Positions 35,170 to 42,742 of a stretch of 64,000 nt of DNA are shown in pieces. The position numbers and the translations under genes are program-made. The stretch's first letter is position 1. Each line of letters opens with the position of its first letter. A model generated the notes under the pieces. It worked only from the letters and a program-made list of their open reading frames with translations. It was not told where the DNA came from and did no database searches. The stretch comes from a virus, in IMG/VR virus record IMGVR_UViG_3300027741_000024, positions 82,311 through 146,310 of that record; one strand, written 5' to 3'.

Positions 35170-36084
35170 ATGAACATAAAAGAAAAACTGCTGGACATAC
35201 AATACGCCATAGAAAATTGGTACAATGCAAGACAAATGACCGTTGTTGAGATGCTGGTCTTTGTTTTTTTATTAGGTTTATTACTTGTTGGTTCAGTAGA
35301 AGCCAAAACAATAAAACATAAACATAATATTCCAACTAATACTATGTCTATCATTCATGTGGATTTAAAACAAGATATTATTATCAAAGGCCAGAATATT
35401 GATCAGGTTCGTGCATTGGCAAGCATCACCAAACTAATGACGGCAATTGTGGCACTGGATTATACCACAGATATGGACAAAGTATTGACACTGAGCAACA
35501 AAGCAGGTTCTAAATTACCTCATCGTGAATATACCCGTGATGAATTATTTCACGCTATGTTGATCAAATCGGATAACGCAGCAACAGAAACAATAGCAGC
35601 AGATTATCCAGGTGGTCGTGAGAAGTTCATAACTGATATGAACATTCGTGCTATGATGATGGGATTAAAGAATACGCATTTTAATGATCCTACGGGTCTG
35701 AGTAACGGTAATGTAAGCACAGCAGAGGATGTATCGCATCTAGTGGCAGGTGCAGCATTCTATCCAATGATTAGAAATATATCTACAAAAAAAGAATCCA
35801 CTATTCTATTTCAAGTCAAACACAAAAATAGGTCAGTTGTAATCAATAATACAAACAAAGTCCTATTGCATGAGTTTGATTCTATACGGTTAAGTAAAAC
35901 AGGTTTCACTAATCCAGCAGGATTTTGTGTTGCCATACTAGTAGAACATTCAGTAAAGAATGAAATGCATCATCGGGTAATAGTGATCATGGGTGCTAAG
36001 AATACCACTCAAAGAGTTGACATAGTAAAACGAATGATGTATCATGTAACGTATGGAGGCACAGAGTATGACGAAAGAGTTTGA
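35170..36084 (+). CDS. D-alanyl-D-alanine carboxypeptidase-like (peptidase S11)
   Basis: 304 residues. One membrane segment at about 23-43 anchors it. Penicillin-binding protein motifs are complete: S85-I-T-K88, S134-D-N136 and K243-T-G245. The S11 family trims the terminal D-Ala from peptidoglycan pentapeptides in the periplasm. In a phage it could change cross-linking during infection or help exclude other phages. Confidence 0.85.
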   Translation: MNIKEKLLDIQYAIENWYNARQMTVVEMLVFVFLLGLLLVGSVEAKTIKHKHNIPTNTMSIIHVDLKQDIIIKGQNIDQVRALASITKLMTAIVALDYTTDMDKVLTLSNKAGSKLPHREYTRDELFHAMLIKSDNAATETIAADYPGGREKFITDMNIRAMMMGLKNTHFNDPTGLSNGNVSTAEDVSHLVAGAAFYPMIRNISTKKESTILFQVKHKNRSVVINNTNKVLLHEFDSIRLSKTGFTNPAGFCVAILVEHSVKNEMHHRVIVIMGAKNTTQRVDIVKRMMYHVTYGGTEYDERV

Positions 36085-36280
36085 TAAGATTATGGATCGC
36101 ATCAAGAATCTTACTGAGTATGAGGTAATGGTGCCATTTCCTAAAGAGTTTGAGTTTGGTGGTCCTGTACCGTATGATATGAGTATATCTGGTGATAAAG
36201 CATTTGTAAAAGTTATTGCAGAATCAATAGAAGAGGCAACGTTTAAAGCAAATGAATATTTTGAAAGCAAATACAAATAA
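36068..36280 (+). CDS. small protein, unknown
   Basis: 70 residues from ATG 36068 with GGAGG eight bases upstream; overlaps the previous gene by 17 bases. FDKIMDRIKNLTEYEVMVPFPKEFEF then a helical tail. Function unknown. Confidence 0.6.
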   Translation: MTKEFDKIMDRIKNLTEYEVMVPFPKEFEFGGPVPYDMSISGDKAFVKVIAESIEEATFKANEYFESKYK

Positions 36281-36422
36281 ACCTTGGATGTCCAATGAGT
36301 ATGAAACACCCATTCCTGAGAACGAGGAAATGTGGTCGCAACGGATAATTGATGAAGTTATAGAAGATTTGTTTAATGAAATGGATGAGGAAAATAATGG
36401 CAACAAAAAAGAAAAAGATTGA
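36252..36422 (+). CDS. small acidic protein, unknown
   Basis: 56 residues. Overlaps both neighbours. PWMSNEYETPIPENEEMWSQRIIDEVIEDL has a conserved-looking core. ATG 36288 is an alternative start. Confidence 0.45.
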   Translation: MNILKANTNKPWMSNEYETPIPENEEMWSQRIIDEVIEDLFNEMDEENNGNKKEKD

Positions 36423-37152
36423 CAAATTAATTGAAGTACCAAAAAATAGTACCATCACAGTGTATCCGGAACCAATTATTAATCAGGTATTTCCTACGCC
36501 AGTATCTTTCAGCAAATTACATCGTAAATTTACTGATGATGAAATTGCTTTCATTCAAAAATGTTCACAGAATGTAACAAAAAATACTGGCAATACTACT
36601 AGCGTAGATCGATACGTGCTGGAAGATCCTGTAATGTCGGGAATAAAATCATTCATTCAATTCTATGTGAATCATTATATGACCAACATAGAATCGCCAT
36701 ATAATCCTGTTGAAGCATATATTACACAATCATGGTTGAACTATACAAAACCAGGTGAGTTTCATCATAAGCATGAGCATCCGAATAGTTATATTTCAGG
36801 TGTATTGTATATCAATGCTGATCCAGAGAAAGATAAAATCTATTTCTACAAGAGTGGATACAAACGCATTTCATTACCCACAAATAATTTTAATCCATTC
36901 AATTCTGACTCATGGTGGTTCTCTGTTGGTACATGTGATATGGTACTATTTCCTTCATATCTAACCCATATGGTAGAACAAACAGAAAGTGCCGACACCA
37001 GAATCAGTCTATCATTCAATACATTCCTCAAAGGTTATATTGGTGAAGAGAATAGTTTAACATCATTACATACCGGTCAACCTGTTGATACTTCACAATG
37101 GCGTAAGACCGAAGTTGATAAACCAAGAGATGGATTAGGTGGTTCAATCTAA
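36397..37152 (+). CDS. 2OG-Fe(II) oxygenase (2OG-FeII_Oxy_5 type)
   Basis: 251 residues from ATG 36397. WLNYTKPGEFHHKHEHPNS, SGVLYIN, DMVLFPSYLTHMVEQ and DTRISLSFN match the phage family with Fe ligands in the HxHxH/N segment, a distal His and a 2OG-binding Arg. Distinct from the P4H-type enzyme at 2987. The stop abuts the tRNA gene directly. Confidence 0.85.
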   Translation: MATKKKKIDKLIEVPKNSTITVYPEPIINQVFPTPVSFSKLHRKFTDDEIAFIQKCSQNVTKNTGNTTSVDRYVLEDPVMSGIKSFIQFYVNHYMTNIESPYNPVEAYITQSWLNYTKPGEFHHKHEHPNSYISGVLYINADPEKDKIYFYKSGYKRISLPTNNFNPFNSDSWWFSVGTCDMVLFPSYLTHMVEQTESADTRISLSFNTFLKGYIGEENSLTSLHTGQPVDTSQWRKTEVDKPRDGLGGSI

Positions 37153-37227
37153 CTGGCGTTAGTATAATGGATAATACAGAGGATTTCTACTCCTTTAATG
37201 TGGGTTCGATTCCTACACGCCGGACCA
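37153..37227 (+). tRNA. tRNA-Arg (anticodon TCT)
   Basis: 75 nt with encoded CCA. Acceptor CTGGCGT/ACGCCGG (7 bp with one GU), D-stem GTAT/ATAC, anticodon stem GAGGA/TCCTT with loop TTTCTAC (anticodon TCT), T-arm GTGGG-TTCGATT-CCTAC, discriminator A. It begins directly after the preceding stop codon. Reads AGA, a codon favoured in this AT-rich genome. Confidence 0.9.
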
Positions 37228-37246
37228 AATATATTATAGGGTTATA

Positions 37247-37648
37247 ATGGCTAAAAATTCAATATTCTCAGTACCATCAAATTCAACAGGAATTTATAGT
37301 ATACCAGTTGGTGTTGGTGGCGGTGGTGGTACCAGTATGGGTGATTTAAATAGAATACCACCATATATGATTCAAGATGTTGTTGACCATCAAATTACAG
37401 GTCAAACATTATATGTTGAGCACACATATACAGGAGATGTTGGTGATGGTCGTTATACAGAGGATAACATAAAACAATTATTGATGGATAAATTGGTAGT
37501 TGAAATGTACAAAGCAAATCACATAGAGTTCACACGTATGGAAAGGCATGAAACAAATGAGATGGTATTTCGTGCTAGAATTCATGTGGTGCCAGATACC
37601 CAAGTCCGTATTATTAGGGAGATAAAAGATGCAAGAAAAACAACGTAA
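37247..37648 (+). CDS. conserved small T4-like protein
   Basis: 133 residues with a Gly-rich N-terminal stretch and then DNIKQLLMDKLVVEMYKANHIEFTRMERHET...RARIHVVPDTQVRIIRE, a pattern common in cyanophage/pelagiphage proteins. Ends just before a strong terminator. Function unknown. Confidence 0.65.
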   Translation: MAKNSIFSVPSNSTGIYSIPVGVGGGGGTSMGDLNRIPPYMIQDVVDHQITGQTLYVEHTYTGDVGDGRYTEDNIKQLLMDKLVVEMYKANHIEFTRMERHETNEMVFRARIHVVPDTQVRIIREIKDARKTT

Positions 37649-37690
37649 ATCACTATGGAGGAAGCGAAAGTTTCCAAATAGATAACAAAA

Positions 37691-37715
37691 AACGACACTC
37701 CGGTGTCGTTTTTTT
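37691..37715 (+). terminator. intrinsic terminator
   Basis: 8-bp stem AACGACAC/GTGTCGTT with loop TCCG, followed by an unbroken T-run to 37715. It closes the 36-37.6 kb genes. A new promoter follows 20 bases later. Confidence 0.9.
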
Positions 37716-37734
37716 ACAACAATGCCACTATTTC

Positions 37735-37763
37735 TTGACAATCTTGCCGATATCTGTCATAAT
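37735..37763 (+). promoter_or_regulatory. sigma70-type promoter of the small-gene region
   Basis: TTGACA (37735-37740), 17-base spacer, CATAAT (37758-37763), after the terminator and before 37800. Confidence 0.65.
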
Positions 37764-37799
37764 AAGAACATAGAAGATTAGATAGAAAGTGAGTTTGAT

Positions 37800-38069
37800 A
37801 TGAGAATAAAAACAGATTTTGATTTGACCGAATTGTGCGGTTGGATCGGTATGGTGTTGATACATGCAGCAACCTTACCAACAAGTATTGGTGTGATTCT
37901 AGGTTATAATGATAGACTTCCACCTGTTAGTATGGTGTTGATGGTCTGGGCAGGTTTGTTTCTGTTTTTGATTCGTGCATTAGGTAGGAATGACAGACTG
38001 TATATTATAAGTAATGCAGTTGGATTTTTCTTCAATAGTGTATTGTTAGCATTGATAGTTTTTAGATAG
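37800..38069 (+). CDS. three-TM membrane protein
   Basis: 89 residues with hydrophobic stretches near 12-33, 43-60 and 68-88. First gene after the promoter. Similar small polytopic proteins occur in T4-like cyanophages. Function unknown. Confidence 0.65.
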   Translation: MRIKTDFDLTELCGWIGMVLIHAATLPTSIGVILGYNDRLPPVSMVLMVWAGLFLFLIRALGRNDRLYIISNAVGFFFNSVLLALIVFR

Positions 38070-38077
38070 GAGATTAT

Positions 38078-38347
38078 ATGAGTAAAGAAATGTTTGGTAT
38101 GTCCGAGAGTGACATCCGTGAGCAGTATATGGAAAGCATTACCGCAAGATTTAGTGGGTTAGAGATGGTGGTTGCAGGTATCCTGAGTGATTGTCAGGAA
38201 ATGATATCAATGAAGAATCCTACAATCCCTGCTCCTAACACCGATGAGTTTATTCGCAAGCAGTTAAATGTAGCTAAGTTTATCTTGTTTGAGATGATGG
38301 ATGCTAAGCGTGCTAATGAGTCGAAGTACATTGGGGAGGCAGCGTAA
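38078..38347 (+). CDS. small protein, unknown
   Basis: 89 residues; RBS AGGAG. Mostly helical with MVVAGILSDCQEMI. Ends ATGA with the next gene. Function unknown. Confidence 0.6.
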   Translation: MSKEMFGMSESDIREQYMESITARFSGLEMVVAGILSDCQEMISMKNPTIPAPNTDEFIRKQLNVAKFILFEMMDAKRANESKYIGEAA

Positions 38348-38538
38348 TGAGTTTGAGAAAATGGGATGAGATGTCCCTTTTGGAGCAGTATGCCTGCATC
38401 TATTCAGACAGGTTCAAAGATGCCTATGGTTTTCGTCCACGTGGCAATGAAACACAGGATTGGAATGAGATACAGTACCTTGCCGAGTTTGCAAGATTGA
38501 ATGAAATAGTTGCCAGACAGATTGCAGAGGAGTATTAA
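38347..38538 (+). CDS. small protein, unknown
   Basis: 63 residues. Tight one-base junctions (TAATG) at both ends. MSLLEQYACIYSDRFKDAYGFRPR resembles the first helix of small phage proteins. Function unknown. Confidence 0.6.
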   Translation: MSLRKWDEMSLLEQYACIYSDRFKDAYGFRPRGNETQDWNEIQYLAEFARLNEIVARQIAEEY

Positions 38539-38792
38539 TGTCAAGATTGAAACTTTTTGTTGTTGCTGGTAACTATAAAGAGTTCCAAGACTTTGTTATC
38601 AAAAAGAGAATGAAAGGTTTTAGTTATGATTTTATATACATTTCTGGTGCCGAGATGCTACGTGGATTGAGTACCATACGGGGGTTCTATATCGGTACGT
38701 ACAGGAACCGTCCAGACTGGCCAGAGATACGGGATGCTATAGCCATTATCAAAGTGAAAGAAAACCACGTGGAAGAGTCTCTGGATGATTAA
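38538..38792 (+). CDS. small basic protein, unknown
   Basis: 84 residues. LKLFVVAGNYKEFQDFVIKKRMKGFSYDFIYISGAEMLRGLSTIRGFYIGTY looks like a Rossmann-like small alpha/beta domain ending in GTYRNRPDW. Function unknown. Confidence 0.6.
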   Translation: MSRLKLFVVAGNYKEFQDFVIKKRMKGFSYDFIYISGAEMLRGLSTIRGFYIGTYRNRPDWPEIRDAIAIIKVKENHVEESLDD

Positions 38793-38806
38793 TAATTTGA
38801 CAATGG

Positions 38807-38835
38807 TTGACAAACCGAACGGGTTAGATTACAAT
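38807..38835 (+). promoter_or_regulatory. sigma70-type promoter
   Basis: TTGACA (38807-38812), 17-base spacer, TACAAT (38830-38835); another TTGACA sits at 38797. It decides the start of the next gene: ATG 38869 is downstream of it, while earlier in-frame ATGs (38785, 38803) are not. Confidence 0.6.
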
Positions 38836-38868
38836 CCTTATTGTGATGATTTTATTGGAGATGTTGAA

Positions 38869-39054
38869 ATGATAACTGTTAGCGAAGATGAAATTAATGC
38901 ATTGGCTGCCGATTTGGCGGCCATGAGTATTGAAGATGAAATTGATGATGAATATGAAGCTTTGATGGATGCATTATATGCCGAGCATGAGGCAAGAATG
39001 CACGCCGCCAATAGTTATGATAATGATGCAATCGCCTACGGAGAGATGATATGA
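38869..39054 (+). CDS. small acidic protein, unknown
   Basis: 61 residues from ATG 38869, chosen because the promoter ends at 38835 and GGAG is at 38854. Helical and acidic (IDDEYEALMDALYAEHEARM). ATGA overlap downstream. Confidence 0.5.
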   Translation: MITVSEDEINALAADLAAMSIEDEIDDEYEALMDALYAEHEARMHAANSYDNDAIAYGEMI

Positions 39055-39371
39055 ATGTAAGCAATGAATTGGCTACGGCCTTGATCGGTTTGAAAGATGT
39101 AATCGTGGCAGACTATGCCAAGTTCCTTAGTGATTTAAATTGCTTGGAAAAAGATAAGTTCGGAATTGAGTTTGAGGCAGGTAGCAAGTATGTAAAGGTT
39201 GTCAGTATTTCTGCTGGTGGTAGCCGCTCGGTACACTGCTTTGTTGAGAAAGCAAACGGTAATATATTGAGAGCCGCAAGTTGGAAATCACCAGCACGTA
39301 ATTTTATACGTGGTAATGTGTTTGACCAATCATCCTACATTAACCGTGTTCGTTGGACTGGTGTATCATGA
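39051..39371 (+). CDS. small protein, unknown
   Basis: 106 residues. Has a beta-rich middle FGIEFEAGSKYVKVVSISAGGSRSVHCFVEKANGNILRAASWKSP typical of small phage proteins of the LPD/DUF3854-neighbour type. Function unknown. Confidence 0.6.
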   Translation: MNVSNELATALIGLKDVIVADYAKFLSDLNCLEKDKFGIEFEAGSKYVKVVSISAGGSRSVHCFVEKANGNILRAASWKSPARNFIRGNVFDQSSYINRVRWTGVS

Positions 39372-39586
39372 AGTTGTGTAAAGATTGTGCCTTTTTTAGT
39401 GCAGAAAATGAGGAGTGTAATAACTCCTTATCCATACAAAGTCATGACCTTTTATATGGCAATCATTCGAAAAAGAGTGCTAAAGCCATGCGTGAAGATA
39501 TTGACCGATGTGGTTTCAGTGGTAAACTATTTGCAGAAAAAATTATATTGAAAAACCAATCCAATTTTGTTGAAGGATTAGTATGA
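39368..39586 (+). CDS. small Cys-rich protein
   Basis: 72 residues from ATG 39368 (ATGA overlap). MKLCKDCAFFSAENEECNN gives CxxC plus Cys, and later RCGF: four Cys that could bind zinc. Confidence 0.6.
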   Translation: MKLCKDCAFFSAENEECNNSLSIQSHDLLYGNHSKKSAKAMREDIDRCGFSGKLFAEKIILKNQSNFVEGLV

Positions 39587-39720
39587 AAATCGTATTAACA
39601 ATAATGCTCCTATCATTGGCAGCATGTAATACCGCATCTGGTGTATTGTCAGGTGCAGGTAAAGACCTACAAGCCGCAGGTTCATGGATGAGTCCAAAAG
39701 AATCGGTGCCCTTGAAATAA
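39583..39720 (+). CDS. entericidin EcnA/B-like lipoprotein
   Basis: 45 residues: signal with lipobox LAAC at 12-15 then NTASGVLSGAGKDLQAAGSWM. The ACNT...GAGKDLQAAG pattern is the entericidin family, tiny lipoproteins with toxin/antidote-type membrane activity in Enterobacteria. ATGA overlap upstream. Confidence 0.65.
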   Translation: MKIVLTIMLLSLAACNTASGVLSGAGKDLQAAGSWMSPKESVPLK

Positions 39721-39730
39721 ATAAGGCACT

Positions 39731-39934
39731 ATGACCGATGATGCTGACGACCTCAAGAAAAAACTAGAAAAACACAAACCCAAGAAAAAACTGGATATTG
39801 CAGCCGGTTTACTTGAAGGTGCCAAATCCTATGAGGGTAAGTTGGAAGCGGTCAAAATTATTGCAGAGCGTGAAAAAGATCGTACCTTGTTATTGATTAA
39901 AGGATTGATCAATAGTGAAGAAAAGAAAAAATGA
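39731..39934 (+). CDS. small Lys-rich helical protein
   Basis: 67 residues, N-terminus very Lys-rich (KKKLEKHKPKKKL), then a helix. ATGA overlap with the next gene. Function unknown. Confidence 0.5.
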   Translation: MTDDADDLKKKLEKHKPKKKLDIAAGLLEGAKSYEGKLEAVKIIAEREKDRTLLLIKGLINSEEKKK

Positions 39935-40179
39935 AAGACCTGCTAAACCTATTGCCTAAGTTATTAGAGATGATGCCAGGGGTTGTGAAATTCCTGAAGT
40001 ATATTCCTATTTTGATGGTATTGGCAGGCATAGGTTACGGTGTATTCTATTGGTCACAAAATTACAAAGATCCATTTAAATGCGTTAATAATGAGATATA
40101 TCAGCAAGTCCGTGTAGATTCTAATGTGTATCAATTTGTGGGTGGTTATTGTGTTGAGGGTGTTGATGAGCGAAAATAA
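39931..40179 (+). CDS. single-TM protein with two Cys outside
   Basis: 82 residues; hydrophobic helix at about 25-42, then a small domain with CVNNEIYQQV and GGYCVEG, a likely disulfide. Function unknown. Confidence 0.6.
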   Translation: MKDLLNLLPKLLEMMPGVVKFLKYIPILMVLAGIGYGVFYWSQNYKDPFKCVNNEIYQQVRVDSNVYQFVGGYCVEGVDERK

Positions 40180-40354
40180 AATAATGATTATATTATGGTC
40201 TGGATTGATTTGCCTTGTTCCTATACTGGTGTTTGGTCTATATCATGAGCGAACTGAGCATGCCAAACAATGTACCGAGGCCAATGGTACACTTATCTCC
40301 ACCAAAACCGATTATATTTGCATCAAAACAAAGGCAATAATTCCTCTCAAATGA
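40166..40354 (+). CDS. small single-TM protein
   Basis: 62 residues from ATG 40166, helix at about 6-24 and a periplasm-type tail CTEANGTLISTKTDYICIK with two Cys. Overlaps both neighbours. Confidence 0.55.
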   Translation: MSENKIMIILWSGLICLVPILVFGLYHERTEHAKQCTEANGTLISTKTDYICIKTKAIIPLK

Positions 40355-40542
40355 CATGGTTTTTAGTTGTCATTTTTCAAATAACCCTCACCCTTCTAGG
40401 TATTGTCATTACTGCAATGTCCTACGAACTACCTTTTGTCATTCCGACAACGTTGCCTCCTAACAACACTCCTTCCATACCTCTTGACAATCTGCCCGAA
40501 ATCAGCGATAATAGACCTATTGATGATGAAGATTGGGAGTAA
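40351..40542 (+). CDS. small single-TM protein with Pro-rich tail
   Basis: 63 residues from ATG 40351 (ATGA overlap). One N-terminal membrane helix then PTTLPPNNTPSIPLDNLP and an acidic end. Confidence 0.5.
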   Translation: MTWFLVVIFQITLTLLGIVITAMSYELPFVIPTTLPPNNTPSIPLDNLPEISDNRPIDDEDWE

Positions 40543-40546
40543 TTAA

Positions 40547-40765
40547 ATGAGAGAAAAAGTCCGAGTTATTGTGAATGGTGTATCGTTCTATACAACCAAG
40601 GCACAAATCAAGCGTGGCGTTGGTGACAATGCATCCATTAACTATTTTGTCCAGTTGGCACTAGAAGAGTGCATCCGTGACGGTATCAAAGGTCTAGGTC
40701 GTACTTATCGCCAGTATGATGCGAAGATGAAGTTCACACCGCTTAACCTGCAAATTAACCTATAA
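40547..40765 (+). CDS. small basic protein, unknown
   Basis: 72 residues; VRVIVNGVSFYTTKAQIKRGVGDNASINYFVQLALEECI is a small beta/alpha domain. Base composition here is less AT-rich than elsewhere in the window. Confidence 0.6.
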   Translation: MREKVRVIVNGVSFYTTKAQIKRGVGDNASINYFVQLALEECIRDGIKGLGRTYRQYDAKMKFTPLNLQINL

Positions 40766-40779
40766 TTCTGGAGTTTATT

Positions 40780-41157
40780 ATGGCATACGTATCCCAAGAG
40801 TTGAAAGCGAAAATCGCACCGAAGGTCAAGGCGATTCTGAAAAAATACAAAGTCAAAGGTTCACTAGCCGTTAATCACCACTCCACATTGGTGCTGAATA
40901 TCAAAGAAGGTGCCTTGGACATGTATCAGGATTTTGCTAAGTCCGAAGATGCCGAGAAATTCGGTATTCAAGTGAACCCATACTGGTACAAAGAGCACTT
41001 TTCTGGCAAGACCAAGGCATTCTTAAGCGAAGTGATTCCTGCTATGAATGACGGCAATTGGGACAAGTCAGATATCCAATCCGACTATTTCAACGTGGGT
41101 TGGTATATCTCCGTGAATATTGGTAAGTGGAACAAACCGTACCAGTTGTCAAAATAA
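40780..41157 (+). CDS. LPD29-like conserved small protein
   Basis: 125 residues with RBS GGAG. AYVSQELKAKIAPKVKAILKKYKVKGSLAVNHHSTLVLNIKEG is a module I know from plasmid and phage polyvalent proteins (LPD29-like). Its job is unknown. Confidence 0.6.
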   Translation: MAYVSQELKAKIAPKVKAILKKYKVKGSLAVNHHSTLVLNIKEGALDMYQDFAKSEDAEKFGIQVNPYWYKEHFSGKTKAFLSEVIPAMNDGNWDKSDIQSDYFNVGWYISVNIGKWNKPYQLSK

Positions 41158-41162
41158 CATGG

Positions 41163-41191
41163 TTGACAAAGTACCGACAATCGGTTATAAT
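41163..41191 (+). promoter_or_regulatory. consensus sigma70 promoter
   Basis: TTGACA (41163-41168), 17-base spacer, TATAAT (41186-41191). It sets the start of the next gene at ATG 41223, although the frame is open from 41127. Confidence 0.75.
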
Positions 41192-41222
41192 AGAGTCTGA
41201 ATTGATTAATACGGAGAAGCAA

Positions 41223-41411
41223 ATGATCCAATATATTACTGATGGCCGCAACGGCAAAAATGAACGTGTAGTCCTCTGGCGCACCGGCGAGTACACCTAT
41301 GAGTTGGAAATTGCCGGTAAGAACCTGAAATTCTATGAGACCGAGTTTGGTGATGCCATAGGGTACTTTGATGCCGCTGTAGCCAACTACCAAGATTTGG
41401 AGGCAGTATAA
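41223..41411 (+). CDS. small protein, unknown
   Basis: 62 residues from ATG 41223 with CGGAGAAG upstream. Beta-rich (VVLWRTGEYTYELEIAGKNLKFYETEF). Function unknown. Confidence 0.6.
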   Translation: MIQYITDGRNGKNERVVLWRTGEYTYELEIAGKNLKFYETEFGDAIGYFDAAVANYQDLEAV

Positions 41412-41412
41412 T

Positions 41413-41583
41413 ATGACCAAAGTATTCATTGTGGTAGAGCGGAAAACATATGATGCCTACCGAGGAAGTGATACTATAATGCGTGTATTTGCCAATTACA
41501 AAGATGCCGTGGCCTATGCTGATGAATTGACCGCACAACAAAATGGATTTGATTATGACGTACTTGAGCGTGAGGTATATTAA
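41413..41583 (+). CDS. small protein, unknown
   Basis: 56 residues, one base after the previous stop. KVFIVVERKTYDAYRGSDTIMRVFANYKDAVAYADEL is a compact domain seen in many tiny T4-like genes. Function unknown. Confidence 0.6.
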   Translation: MTKVFIVVERKTYDAYRGSDTIMRVFANYKDAVAYADELTAQQNGFDYDVLEREVY

Positions 41584-41780
41584 TGGAAACCTATAATTTT
41601 TGGTATGAAACAAAGGGCGGTTACACCTTTGAAGAAAAACGATTAACCAAGAGGCAGGCAGTGATCCGTTACAATAGACTGGAAAAGAACTACAATCCCA
41701 ATATCAAATCCTTTGGATGGGGTGTAGAACAAAAACCAATAGACCTGAATAAACTGATGGAAGATTATGCCCAAGTTTAA
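41583..41780 (+). CDS. small basic protein, unknown
   Basis: 65 residues, TAATG junction. YNFWYETKGGYTFEEKRLTKRQAVIRYNRLEKN. Overlaps the next gene. Function unknown. Confidence 0.6.
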   Translation: METYNFWYETKGGYTFEEKRLTKRQAVIRYNRLEKNYNPNIKSFGWGVEQKPIDLNKLMEDYAQV

Positions 41781-41976
41781 CACAAAAACCTATACAGAAT
41801 CCATTGAGTTCATAGGTAAGATGGCAACCATACCTAATGCCAATGTGGACTCTGAGATAGCGACCATTGCCTTTATATTCAACCAAGACCTGTTTAAGGT
41901 AGGCAAGGACGTGATACGATTCGCACGAAAATGGCAGAGACTATTGGATAAAGATTACATAGCCAATGAAGGATAA
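41767..41976 (+). CDS. small protein, unknown
   Basis: 69 residues starting inside the previous gene; helical, basic. Last gene before a 288-base spacer. Confidence 0.5.
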   Translation: MPKFNTKTYTESIEFIGKMATIPNANVDSEIATIAFIFNQDLFKVGKDVIRFARKWQRLLDKDYIANEG

Positions 41977-42139
41977 CCACCAATTTGTGTAGAATCGTGC
42001 AATAATCCCATAGGACGTATACTGCTGAGTCACAAAATATACTCTGCAATCGCACTAGTCTGGATGGTGTGAAAAAGTGGGATAAAGTGTAAATTAGTGT
42101 CACCGCATAATCCCATGTTGTCAACTGAACAACGCCGCA

Positions 42140-42163
42140 CATACCCGCATACCCGCATACCCG
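42140..42163 (+). repeat. three tandem CATACCCG octamers in a 288-base non-coding spacer
   Basis: Three perfect direct copies of the 8-mer CATACCCG. The spacer 41977-42264 also has ATAATCCCAT twice (around 42003 and 42109) and ends with a consensus promoter. No credible ORF or RNA seen. Possible protein-binding or replication-linked site. Confidence 0.5.
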
Positions 42164-42205
42164 CACTGCATCACCGTTGCGTCCTTACAACACTCCACAA
42201 ACTGG

Positions 42206-42234
42206 TTGACAATCTTTGCCTAATCCACTATAAT
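42206..42234 (+). promoter_or_regulatory. consensus sigma70 promoter
   Basis: TTGACA (42206-42211), 17-base spacer, TATAAT (42229-42234), 31 bases before ATG 42265. Confidence 0.75.
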
Positions 42235-42264
42235 GAAGTCTGATTGATTGAAAGAGGTAAGAAA

Positions 42265-42336
42265 ATGTTAGTTCTAGAGTGTATTGCGTTTTTAGTAACA
42301 GTGGCGATTTTGATAACCCCTGCGACCGGAGAGTAA
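42265..42336 (+). CDS. tiny membrane peptide
   Basis: 23 residues, almost entirely hydrophobic (VLECIAFLVTVAILITP). RBS GAGG. Directly follows a consensus promoter. Confidence 0.4.
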   Translation: MLVLECIAFLVTVAILITPATGE

Positions 42337-42337
42337 A

Positions 42338-42418
42338 ATGGAAACGATTGAGATTATTTTCGTTATTGCAACTATTTTTGGTGGTGCCTACATTGTCTGG
42401 GACGCTCTGTATGTTTAA
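42338..42418 (+). CDS. tiny membrane peptide
   Basis: 26 residues, hydrophobic (IIFVIATIFGGAYIVWDAL), one base after the previous stop. Paired with its neighbour, possibly a two-peptide membrane unit. Confidence 0.4.
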   Translation: METIEIIFVIATIFGGAYIVWDALYV

Positions 42419-42519
42419 TGTTCTTTTTGCAAGTGGTCGGATCATGGAGTTCGGTACCGTTGACATTGCGACAATATACGCTACTGCCTATAACGGAACA
42501 CTATTACCGACTATGGGGC

Positions 42520-42548
42520 TTGACAATGCCGTGGATAACGACTATAAT
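42520..42548 (+). promoter_or_regulatory. consensus sigma70 promoter
   Basis: TTGACA (42520-42525), 17-base spacer, TATAAT (42543-42548), 30 bases before ATG 42578. The 159 bases before that start contain no clearly real gene. Confidence 0.7.
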
Positions 42549-42577
42549 GCTTGTGTGGTGAATGATATGGAGAAAAT

Positions 42578-42742
42578 ATGATTACCAGAAAAGAAACACT
42601 GAATGAGATAGCCACTCTAAAGGCCAAGTTTAATCCTGGTGTGTACGCTAATTGGGACTTGATTGTAATTGATTCGATTGCCAAGACACTGAACCTTGCT
42701 GCTGCTGATGTGGCTGCTGCTATTAAGGCGTTTAAATTATGA
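42578..42742 (+). CDS. small helical protein, unknown
   Basis: 54 residues, Ala-rich C-terminus (LAAADVAAAIKAFKL). GGAGAA before the start. ATGA overlap downstream. Confidence 0.55.
   Translation: MITRKETLNEIATLKAKFNPGVYANWDLIVIDSIAKTLNLAAADVAAAIKAFKL

Noticed and set aside
37629-37685. 18-codon basic ORF just before the terminator
   Set aside because: Overlaps the end of the gene at 37247 and has no support beyond being open.
42140-42163. CRISPR-like repeats
   Set aside because: Repeat unit is 8 bases with no spacers; no CRISPR array anywhere in the window.
42115-42243. 42-codon ORF across the CATACCCG repeats
   Set aside because: It reads through a consensus promoter and its composition reflects the repeat; no RBS.
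42411-42581. 56-codon ORF after the two tiny membrane peptides
   Set aside because: It contains the consensus promoter 42520-42548 and has no good RBS; more likely a non-coding leader. Not excluded.
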